Source: Sesamum alatum (taxonomy: Eukaryota; Streptophyta; Magnoliopsida; Lamiales; Pedaliaceae). Taken from it: DNA of 64,000 nucleotides. The notes beneath the pieces are model-generated. The model had not been told where the DNA came from. It did no database searches and saw only the letters and a list, made by a program, of their open reading frames with translations. The stretch covers positions 17,931,193-17,995,192 of the forward strand of contig JACGWO010000010.1 of assembly GCA_034509735.1 (NCBI GenBank), in the 5' to 3' direction. The position numbers were made by a program, and so were the translations under genes. Each line of letters starts with the position of its first letter. Within the stretch, counting starts at the first letter, position 1. Positions 35,499-45,716 of the stretch are shown here, piece by piece.

Positions 35499-37027
35499 CT
35501 AGGGTTTTGAAACCCTAGTGTAATTTTATTTTTTAAATTTATTTTCAGTTTTAATTTTGAATTAATTCTGAAAAACTCGTTTTTTTGGGTTCAATTTTTC
35601 CTAAATTCCTAAAGACATTATTTTAGGAGTAAAATAAATGGATTTGGAATCCCGGGGTTATTTTACTTAGAATAATGAGGAAAGGTTTTCCTAAAACGAA
35701 AAAATTTTACATTGCCAATATTTATATTTTATTTTCACACGTTACGCACATGTTCATTTATTTTCATCTTGGATTGATGTGATTGGAAATCATGTGTTGT
35801 TGGAATATTATTATTATGTGATTGGATCATGTAATTATGTGTGTTGGATGGAAATGGATGATCACGAGCCCTAGACCGAATGTATGGTTTAATTTACTGT
35901 TGGGCCTGTGTGCCTCTTTAAACTGCTTTCTCCTTCTCTCTTTCTAGTGCCTTGGAATAATAAGGCTTTCTACCTCCCTCCTTATGTACTCCCCCGGGTT
36001 TTCGCTGGGGTTTCTAATTTTTTATATGTAATGAGAGTAGACTAGGAGTGAGGTTTCCATTTTTGTAATTGGTGGAGAAGAAGGAAGGACCACATGGAGA
36101 GCACAGACCGGAGGTCCCTTGGCGTTTTCCATGAAGTGAAGAAAGAGAAAAAGAGACCAAGGCCCATCAGAATGATGATTGGGTTACTATTATTGTAATA
36201 GTATAGGACCAACCCTAGATTGACCATAGATCCACTGTGGGCTCAGTGGATCGCATAGGATTCGGGCTTGTGATCATCCAACAGGGGCGTGCTAGGCTTT
36301 AATTTTGCATGTGGTTATTGTGATGGATGAATGGGTTTTATTTATCATGTATAACTGCTATGGATGAATTTCATTTATGCATTTTTGGATGAATGTATGG
36401 ATATAGTATGAGATCTCGGTCATTATTACTCTCACATTGGTTGGACCAATGTTAAAATATTAGACCCTAGATAAAGTGGACATGAACTCTAGGAGTTCGT
36501 CCATGCCTTCCAATCCGTGGCATAGTGAGGAAGCTGTCTTAGGTCAATAGCGTGGTCTCACGAGTCGTGGCACGTTATTGTACTTAAAAGAAGCTGCACT
36601 ATGTCATGAACGAAAAATGGGCTGCTGCTACCTGTCTCACGAGTCGTGGGGGTACTAGTGGGTCCATGGCTCGGTCGATTGGGTCGGGTCTAACGCCTAA
36701 TTAGCATGATTCGCTTGGAGTCCTCGGGATCATGCAAAAGGGTGAGGCAATAATCTTGGGAATCTCGTGGAACGAGAATGGTATGGAATACCTCCCACAG
36801 GATCTTTTCCATGCGAATCGTAAAAGCGGGGTATGGGAAAAATCGCTGTGGATCCCAAGCCCACTAGGAAAGGATTTCCCGAAAAAACTACGTTTGAGAG
36901 TACCGTGTTTTCGTATAAATAGTGGGAGGATTAAATGACTAAAGACCAAGCATTTAATTATTTTTATCAAACCACCGTCTTTACTTTCTGCTGATCGCGC
37001 GTTGTTTTTCTACATGTAGATTTTAAA
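35499..37027 (+). other. Element D leader between CpG array and gag
   Basis: Telobox pair at 35499-35518, candidate acceptor AG at 35946-35947, palindrome CACGAGTCGTG at 36559-36569 and 36638-36648, TATAAATA at 36914. No supported coding sequence. Sequence order matches C, E and, less well, H and F. Confidence 0.75.
36914..36921 (+). promoter_or_regulatory. Candidate internal TATA box upstream of D gag
   Basis: TATAAATA, 114 bp upstream of the ATG at 37028, same context as in C and E. Confidence 0.5.
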
Positions 37028-40000
37028 ATGTCTAAGAACCCACTTTCAACCATTCTTGAGATAAACAAATTTAATGGAACCAACTACAACGACTGGTTGC
37101 GCAATCTCAGGATAGTCCTGGATTATGAGAACCAAGGCTACGTCATGGACGAGCCTCTCCCTAGGACCTTACCGGAAGGATCCACGCCAGAGGAACGTGA
37201 GACGTTCGAGACTTGGCATAAGGATAACCGGAAGGTTCGTAGCATCATACTTACTTCGATGACCAATGAGATTCAGAAGCAATATGAAAGGCTAGACGAT
37301 GTCCCTTCCATAATGGCTCGCCTTAAGGATTGCTATGCAGTCCCGGACCGGCATACTAGGTATGTCGCGACCAAGGCGTTTTTTGGAACTAAAATGACAG
37401 AAGGATCCTCTGTACAAGAGCATGGGGTTAAAATGCTTACCCTAGTGGAAAAGCTCGAGGACCTAAAGGCAGTTCTCGATAACGAAACGTACATAGATGT
37501 GATCCTTCAGTCACTCCCACCCTCCTTTGATCAATTTATTGTCAACTACAACATGAATGCACTTGAGAAGGGTATTCATGAGTTGATCAATATGTTGGTT
37601 GCAATACGAGGCAACGACTAAGAAGTCCACGCCTTCGGTATTGTTTGGAGGTGCTTCTACTTCCAAGACGAAAGGCAAGGGTGCCGGACGTTGGAAAAGG
37701 AAGAAAGGGAAGGGAAAGGTAGTCATAGCAGCTACGAACACTCAGAGTGTTCCCATTGCCAAAGAGGGAAAGGCAAAGGTAAGGGAAAGGTTGTCTCCAA
37801 GCAACAGTCAAAGGCATATGACATATGTATCAACTGCCGTGAGAAAGGGCATTGGAAGAGAGAGTGCCCCAAACTCTTCTCAAACCAAGGTATATTTGTG
37901 ATTGAGGTTAACATGGTCACTAATTCTGCCTCTTGGGTATTGGATACCGGCTGTGGAGCTCACATTTGCAATGATCTGCAGATGTTGAAAAGAAGCAGAA
38001 AACTAAGTAGCGGGGACATGATCCTGAAGCTCGGAAATGGCAAGGCCATCTCGGCAGAAGCAGTAGGATCCGCCACTTTAGTTATTAGTGATACCATTAG
38101 CATAGAATTAGAGCAAGTTTATTTTGTACCCAGTATGATTAAAAACATCATTTCCATTCCATTGTTAGACAATAATGGTTATGAGTTTAAAATCAATAAA
38201 AATTGCTTTTATTTGATGAGGTGTGGAATTGCTCATCTACTTGGTACATTACATAATGGGCTCTATATCTTGCAACAAACGAATTTCGTTCTTAACGCTC
38301 AACACAAACGGAAATTAGATAATAACGGGAACGCACGTCTGTGGCACGCTAGGCTAGGTCACATATCCCAAGATAGGATGAAAAAGGTTGGTAGACTCAA
38401 AGAACCTAGAGGTTGGGAACTTGAGTGATCTACCAACTTGTGAATCTTGTCTAAGAGGGAAAATGACCAAGAAGCCCTTTGTAGGACAAAGCAGGCTTGC
38501 CACAGGTCTGTTGGACTTGGTCCATACAGACGTGTGTGGACCACTAAGGACGCAGGCCCGAGGTGGGTTCTCCTACTTCATAACCTTCACCGATGATCAT
38601 TCACGGTATGGTTATGTTTACCTGATGAGGTACAAGTCTGAAGCTCTTGAGAGGTTTAAAGAATTCAGACTTGAAGTGGAGAATCAAACCAACTGCAAAA
38701 TTAAAGTCCTACGGTCAGACCGAGGCGGTGAATACCTTAGTGCCGAATTCCTAGATTATCTAAAGGAACATGGTATAATATCAGAATGGAAACCTGCCGG
38801 AACACCACAGTTAAATGGCGTCTCCGAAAGGAGGAACCGAACCCTGTTGGATATGGTTCGTTCCATGATGAGTTTTACCAAATTGCCCCTATCGTTTTGG
38901 GGTTATGCATTAGAAACGGCAGCCAAGTTATTGAATTTGGCGCCTACTAGTGTAGTGACCCAAACGCCATATGAGATATGGCACGGCAAGCCTGCATCCT
39001 ACAACTACTTGAAAGTGTGGGTAGCCCCGCATACGTCAAGAGATTAGTGGGAGATAAGCTAGAATCCAGGTCTAGCCTATGCAGGTTCGTTGGATACCCT
39101 AAAGAAACTGCGGGTTATTACTTTTATGACCCTTTGGAACAAAAGGTATTTGTTTCAAGGAATGCAGTATTCTTGGAGCAAGGCTTCCCGGAGGATATCC
39201 AACCTGATGAGCTGATCCTTAAGGAATCAAGTGATGGAACTCAGCCATCAGAAACAGTCGCGGAAACCTCACCTAGAGGATGCAGGATAGACACTAGGAG
39301 GACTGACCTACCTAGAGAAGTCCAACATGCTAGGCATGAAGGACAACCTCAAGGGAGGCCAGCCCCGGCCCCTGAACCGCCGGCTCCGATACAGTCAGCG
39401 CCCACAGTTACCACTAACGTTCCCGTTCTCCGAAGGTCCACTAGAGAATCCAGACCTCCAGTGAGATATGGATTTCTAGGTGCGACCGATCTTCTGGATA
39501 ACGATCCTAAGACATACGGGGAAGCGATGTCAGACATCGACTCTGGGAAATGGCTTGAGGCCATGAAAACCGAAATGGACTCCATGAGCGAGAACCAAGT
39601 TTGGAGACTTGTAGATCCACCGAAAGGTGTTAAGCCAGTGGGCTGTAAGTGGGTCTACAAGCGCAAACTCGGCGTTGATGGAGAGGTTACTACCTTCAAG
39701 GCTAGGCTTGTAGCTAAGGGATACACTCAACGACCCGGGGTCGATTTTGAGGATACCTACTCGCCAGTAGCCATGGCTAAATCCATTCGGATCCTGCTTG
39801 CCATAGCAGCGTGGTATGACTATGAATGTGGCAGATGGACGTGAAAACGGCCTTCCTCAACGGTTTCGTTGAAGAAGAGATCTATATGGATCAGCCGGAG
39901 GGTTTCACGGTCGCTGGAGAAGAACAGAAGGTCTGTCGTCTCCAGAAGTCCATCAATGGCCTCAAACAAGCTTCCCGGAGTTGGAACATTCGATTTGATG

Positions 40001-41079
40001 AAGTAATACGGGGTTATGACTTCATCAAAAACGAATCCGAGCCTTGTGTATACAAGAAAGTCAGTGGGAGCTCCATAGTGTTCCTAGTGCTTTACGTGGA
40101 TGACATTCTGCTCATTGGAAATGACGTCAGAATGTTAGGAAACACGAAAGCATGGCTGTCAACCAAGTTTTCCATGAAGGACTTGGGTGAAGCATCCTAC
40201 ATCCTAGGCATCCAGATTGTCAGGGACAGATCTAAAAGGATGTTAGGGCTCACCCAAAACTCGTATATGGAGAAAGTCCTAAAGAGATATCGAATGGACA
40301 ACTCCAAACGAGGGTTCCTTCCTATGAGGCATGGGATCAAGTTGTCCAAGAAACAGTCCCCGCAGACTGATGAGGAACTTGAAAAGATGAAAGTCATCCC
40401 CTATGCTTCTGCCGTAGGTAGCATCCAATATGCGGTCCACTGCACCAGGCCTGACATTGCATACGCTTTGAGCGTGACTAGCAGATATCAGTCCTGTGCA
40501 GGAGAGGCACATTGGAATGCAGTTAAGGGCATCCTTAAGTACCTAAGGAGGACTAAGGAAATGTTCTTAGTCTATGGCAATGGAAAACTAATTCTGGAAG
40601 GCTTTAGCGACGCCAGCTTCCAGTCTGATGACGATGATGCCAAGTCTCAATCTGGGTATGTATTCAAGCTCAACGGAGGAGTAGTGGCTTGGAAAAGTTC
40701 CAAGCAAGCAACCACTGCTGACTCCACCACTGAGGCTGAATACATAGCAGCTTCAGAAGCTGCCAAGGAAGCGGTTTGGATGAGAAACTACATCCAAGAG
40801 TTGGGTGTGGTGCCTAGCATCGCCGAGCCCGTTGTCATCTTCTGTGATAACAACGGTGCAATAGCGCAAGCGAAGGAACCGAGATCTCACCACCGTTCCA
40901 AACACATTCTTAGACGCTACCATCTTCTTAGAGAAATGGTAGGAAGAGGTGACGTTCGGATGGACCGAGTCAACTCAGCAGACAACACAGCAGACCCGCT
41001 GACAAAGCCTATGTCGCAAAGTGCTCATACGCAACATCTTGAGAAGATGGGGATTAGGCATATGGGTGATTGGCTTTGA
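37028..41079 (+). pseudogene. Element D gag-pol with five single-base frame breaks
   Basis: All copia domains are present in order. Gag starts MSKNPLSTILEINKFNGTNY, with zinc knuckle CINCREKGHWKREC. Protease has LDTGCGAHICND. Integrase has HARLGH, CESC, HTDVCGP, RSDRGGEYLS and NGVSERRNRT. RT has MDVKTAFLNG and LYVDDILLIG, and RNase H has GFSDASFQ and DSTTEAEYIAA. Breaks relative to E or C: extra T near 37600, missing G near 37766, extra A in the run at 38381-38385, missing G near 39020, missing base near 39825. RT also has Asn for Tyr in KSINGLKQAS. Apart from these breaks the frames are open, unlike an old relic. Either D died very recently or the indels are sequencing errors. Confidence 0.92.
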
Positions 41080-41084
41080 AGGTC

Positions 41085-41095
41085 AAGTGGGAGAT
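41085..41095 (+). other. Polypurine tract of element D
   Basis: AAGTGGGAGAT directly before the 3' LTR. Confidence 0.9.
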
Positions 41096-43086
41096 TGTTA
41101 GAATAGGTGACCATGTAAGCCAATTTTGGCGGGTATATGTAACCTATGTCTAGACAATTATAGGTGTTTTGATAAATCATTAATGAATAAAGAAGTGAAT
41201 TTTCATTTGGCATTACTTTGTTTGTGTTCACTTGCACCTATTTTTCCATATCTGTTCACTACGCAAACAGAGCCCACGGACTGAGATTCGATTTCGAGGA
41301 CTGGGACTACGCTTGGAGGTAGGTCCATGAAATCAGTCTTCCCGAATCAGTCCGGAAATCTCCAAGTCAAGGAATCCCGAAAATGGGTACCGGGATTCCA
41401 TTTGAGACTTGCACTAAGCATCTGCTGTCGTGTTTCATCGACGGGTGACGAGGATCGTCTAAGCAGTGTTAGTGGGTTAGCCTGCTAGGACGCAGCTGAC
41501 TGAGGTGACTCGCGGGAACCGTCTTACGGAGGACCTTGAGTATGGTCTGCTAGGTATGACGTGTATTCCCGGTTCCAACGGTACAGGTAAAGTCCTTTGA
41601 CTTGAGGAATTACTGAGTTTACCTGTACATCAGGATTGTATCTTAGATATGGTGAGAGATTGCCAGAATTCCATTTGGTAGTCATAAGCCATGTCTAGTG
41701 CAGTTCTGATGTACAAAGTGACAGTAGTTTCCAAGAAAGGATCTGTCTCCTGTCAATAGATTTTGACAGTTGAGTCTCATGTATGCTCTAGGTCTTGTCC
41801 CTAAAAACTGTGGCCACAGTGACTGAACAGAAGGGAAGGGTTCCCTCGCGGCGTTTAGTGTGGACAGACCGACACTTAGGTCCAAAATGGGTACCTGCAT
41901 TTTCCGTGCCTTAGACTCTAAGTGTTGAGACCGTAGACAGAAGGACAAGCGTACTGTTAGAGCCTAAATGTTCATCCCTGAATATTTCACCTAGTCTCTA
42001 GTGCCATGGACCGTTGCTAGATGGCCACCCATGGTAACGGACGGATTCTAGGAATCCGACCAAGTCTAACTGAATGGTGAACCTAAAGAGTCACACACTA
42101 TCCACACACAATTAAATATTTAATTTGGAATTAAATATTGCAGTGAAGGAATGATTAAATTAGATTTAATCGGGACCTTTATTTTTCTTGGAGAAATAAT
42201 TCTTTCTATTTGATAGAAGGAATTAAATTGATAAATTGGATTTATCAAAAGGATTTATTTAATGGGCTTAAATAATATTTATATTTATTTTAGCCTCTTG
42301 GAAATATTTAAATAGGTTTTAAATATTTCCATTAAATTAAATTAAATCAACGGTTGAGATTAATGGGAGAGATGGATGGCTAGGATCGTTTTGACTAGGT
42401 CAAAACACTAGTTTGACTAGGACTTTGACTAGGTCAAAATCCTAATCAAATTAGAGTTCTTGAAAGAAGAGTTTAAAGAGGATTAAACTCCTCTTCTATA
42501 TAAACCCCTAGCATCCTACAATTTACATGATGATGAAACTCCAACACACACACACAACACACACACACGGTTTCTCTCTCTCTCCCATCTCTCTCGTCCG
42601 CCCCTCTCTCTCTCAAGAATATAGTTTTTCTTGATTCTTTTGTTCTTGGAACATTAGAATCTTGATGAATCAATACCATTAATTGATAATGTGTTATTGA
42701 TTCATCCACTCAAAATTATACACTTGTTCGTTGCTAGCACGACGTGCAAGATACGTGGGTGGATCGTGTGTCACGAATTAGAGGGTCTCAAAGACGGGAT
42801 CTTGGTGCAAAACGGGGAACAACGCGTGTAGCCGTTGAAGACGAAAACGACAACGGGTAGGTCTCGTTTTAAATTTTCGCCCCTTTTAATTTCCAACCCT
42901 ATGGCCTCCATGATTTATTTTATGTTATACGTTCATGAGATACACCGAATGCCCGGGAAAATTTCAAAGGCACACCCTTTGAAACGTGTTTTTAATTTAA
43001 AAGCATGTTTAAATTCCGTTTTAATTTTTAATTATACCGCGCTTCCGCATTCGCGCTTTTCCCGGGACGATCCACATAATCTTTCA
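41096..43086 (+). repeat. Element D 3' LTR
   Basis: Nearly identical to 32625-34618; the same promoter and U5 stems. Followed by the right TSD CAAGA (43087-43091). Confidence 0.96.
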
Positions 43087-43091
43087 CAAGA

Positions 43092-43426
43092 TACGTGGGT
43101 GGATCGTGTGTCACGATTTGGAGGGTCTCAAGAACGAGATCTTGGTGCAAAACGGGGAACAACGCGTGTAGCCGTTGAAGACGAAAACGACAACGGGTAG
43201 GTCTCGTTTATGATTTTCGTCCTCTTTTATTTTCTACCCTATGCCTCCATGATATGTTATATGTGATTTATTCATGAGATACACCGAACACCCGGAAAAT
43301 TTCAAAGGCACACCCTTTGAAACGTGTTTTAATTTAAAAGCATGTTTAAATTCCGCATTTATTTTTTTTAATTATACCGCGCTTCCGCATTCGCGCTTTT
43401 CCTGGGACGATCCACAATTCCTTTCA
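43092..43426 (+). repeat. Element E 5' LTR, segment 2
   Basis: Resumes directly after D's TSD. Candidate splice donor CGG/GTAGGT at 43197. U5 stems are present, with a CCCGG/CCTGGG mismatch relative to the 3' LTR. It ends ATTCCTTTCA. Confidence 0.94.
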
Positions 43427-43427
43427 G

Positions 43428-43439
43428 TGGTATCAGAGC
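43428..43439 (+). other. Primer-binding site of element E
   Basis: TGGTATCAGAGC after a 1-base spacer. Confidence 0.95.
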
Positions 43440-43640
43440 CCGGTTCGGTGTATAGGCCTAGGGTTTATGTGCGTTTTAAGCATGAAACGTGTTTTGAGCA
43501 TGTTTTAATTGAATCTTGATTTTCTTGATTATTAAAGCATGTTGTTTTATTGCTTTTAATTCGTGTGAAATTCTGAATATTGGTATTTTTCTGTTTTTCT
43601 TGGGAAACGGGAAAATTTGAACTGAAAACGAGAAACGCCA

Positions 43641-44180
43641 CAGCCGGCCAGCCGAGAAGGCTGGCCGCGCGCAGCCGAGCGCTGCCAGCAGGGCAGACGC
43701 GCGCGCAGGCAAGGGTAGCCTGCGCGCGCCCGCCCAGCCGGTCGCGCAGGGGCAGCGCGCAGCCAGGATGGCTGCGCGCGGGCGCGCGCGCAAGGGGGCG
43801 CCTCCAGCCGCGCGCGCGGGCAGACGAGGGTGTCTGCGCGCGCGCGGCCGGTAGGAACGCTCATGCGCGCGCGCGCGCAAGGCTGTCGGGCGGAGAGCCC
43901 GCGCGCGGACGGCACCAGGCGCGCTGCCAGGCGCGTGCGCACGCAGACGGAGGCGTCTGCGCGCGCGCGCCCGGCGGGCGTGCCCAGTGCGCGTCTGCGC
44001 GCAGCGCAGGCACGCGGCTGGCGACCAGCAGGCCGGCGCGCGCGAGGCAGAGGAGCCTGCGCGCGCGACGGCCTGCCGGAACACCAGGCCGCGCAGCGCG
44101 CTGCTGGCCAGGCGCGCGCGCACGCAGGCAAGGGGCCTGCGCGCACAGCCTGCCGGTGGCGGCGGCCGGTGGCTGCTGCA
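43641..44180 (+). repeat. CpG-rich leader array, medium version (E)
   Basis: About 540 bp, same type as in C and D, with CGCGCG runs and inverted CAGGC/GCCTG units. It ends at an inverted telobox pair (44181-44202). Open frames on both strands are compositional. Confidence 0.87.
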
Positions 44181-45716
44181 GCTAGGGTTTCTTGAAACCC
44201 TAGTATTATTTTATTTTTTTTTTTATTTATTTACTTTTCAGTTTTAATTTTGAATTAATTCTGAAAATTCGTTTTTGGGTTCAATTTTGCCTAAATTCCT
44301 AAAGACATTATTTTAGGAGTAAAATAAATTGGATTTGGAATCCCGGGGTTATTTTACTTAAAATAATGAGGAAAGGTTTTCCTAAAACGAGAAAAAAATA
44401 TTATTACCAATATTTGTGTTTTATTTTTCACACGTAGCGCACATGATCATTTATTTCTGTTTTGAATTATTATGATTGGAAATCATGAATTATTGGTATA
44501 TTGTAATTATGTGATTGGATCATGTGATTATGTGTGTTGGATGGAAATGGATGATCACGAGCCCTAGACCGGATGTATGGTTTAATTTTCTGTTGGGCCT
44601 GTGTGCCTCTTTAACTGCTTTCTCCTTCTCTCTTTCTAGTGCCTTGGAATAATAAGGCTTTCTACCTCCCTCTTTATGTACTCCCCCCGGGTTTTCGCTT
44701 GGGTTTCTATTTTTTAATATGTAATGAGAGTAGACTAGGAGTGAGGTTTCCATTTTTTGTAATTGGTGGAGAAGAAGGAAGGACCACATGGAGAGCCCAG
44801 ACCGGAGGTCCCTTGGCGTTTTCCATGAAGTGAAGAAAGAGAAAAAAGAGACCAAGGCCCATCAGCATGATGATTGGGTTACTATTATTGTAATAGTATA
44901 GGACCAACCCTAGATTGACCATAGATCCACTGCGGGCTCAGTGGATCGCATAGGATTCGGGCTCGTGATCATCCAACAGGGGCGTGCTAGGCTTTAATTT
45001 TGCATGTGGTTATTATGATGGATGAATGGCTTTTATTTATCATATAACTGCTATGGATGGATTTTATTTATGCATTATGGATGAATGTATGGATATATTA
45101 TGAGATCTCGGTCATTCACTACTCTCACATTGGTTGGACCAATGTTGAAATATTAGACCCTAGATAAAGTGGACATGAACTCTAGGAGTTTGTCCATGCC
45201 TTCCAATCCATGGCACAGTGAGGAAGCTGTTTTAGGTCAATAGCGTGGTCTCACGAGCCGTGGCACGTTATTGTACTTAAAAGAAGCTGCACTGTGTCAT
45301 GAACGAAAAATGGGCTGCTGTTACCTGTCTCACGAGTCGTGGGGGTACTAGTGGGTCCATGGCTCGGTCGATTGGGTCGGGTCTAACGCCCAATTAGCAT
45401 GATTCGCTTGGAGTCCTCGGGATCATGCGAAAGGGTGAGGCAATAATCTTGGGAATCTCGTGGAACGAGAATGGTATGGAATACCTCCCACAGGATCTTT
45501 TCCATGCGAATCGTAAAAGCGGGGTATGGGAAAAATCGCTGTGGATCCCAAGCCCACTAGGAAAGGATTTCCCGAAAATCACGTTTTAGAGTACCGTGTT
45601 TTCGTATAAATAGTGGGAGGATTAAATGACTAAAGACCAAGCATTTAATTATTTCATCAAACCACCGTCTTTATTTTCTGCTGATCGCGCGTTGTTTTCT
45701 AAATGTAGATTTTAAA
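44181..45716 (+). other. Element E leader between CpG array and gag
   Basis: Candidate acceptor AG at 44638-44639 after a long pyrimidine tract. The palindrome is at 45331-45341, with a one-base variant (CACGAGCCGTG) at 45252-45262. TATAAATA is at 45605. The leader ends AATGTAG/ATTTTAAA before the ATG. Confidence 0.75.
45605..45612 (+). promoter_or_regulatory. Candidate internal TATA box upstream of E gag
   Basis: TATAAATA, 112 bp before the ATG at 45717. Confidence 0.5.

Larger units (their letters stand above)
32625..43086 (+). mobile_element. Element D: youngest complete copia element (10,462 bp)
   Basis: TSD CAAGA lies at 32620-32624 and 43087-43091. LTRs 32625-34618 (1994 bp) and 41096-43086 (1991 bp) differ by about six substitutions and three 1-base indels by eye. 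PBS 34620-34631, leader 34619-37027 with the longest CpG array in the window, gag-pol 37028-41079, PPT 41085-41095. All cis signals are intact. The gag-pol frame is broken five times by single-base indels, mostly in homopolymers. It lies inside the 5' LTR of E. Confidence 0.96.

Noticed and set aside
34733..35510. Several long overlapping open frames (up to 186 codons) on both strands, rich in Ala and Arg
   Set aside because: They exist because GC-rich sequence lacks stop codons. All frames and both strands are open, peptides are low complexity, and length differs between copies of the same element.
43476..44247. Long Arg/Ala-rich open frames on both strands in the E leader
   Set aside because: Same compositional artefact as in D; the region is the non-coding CpG array.
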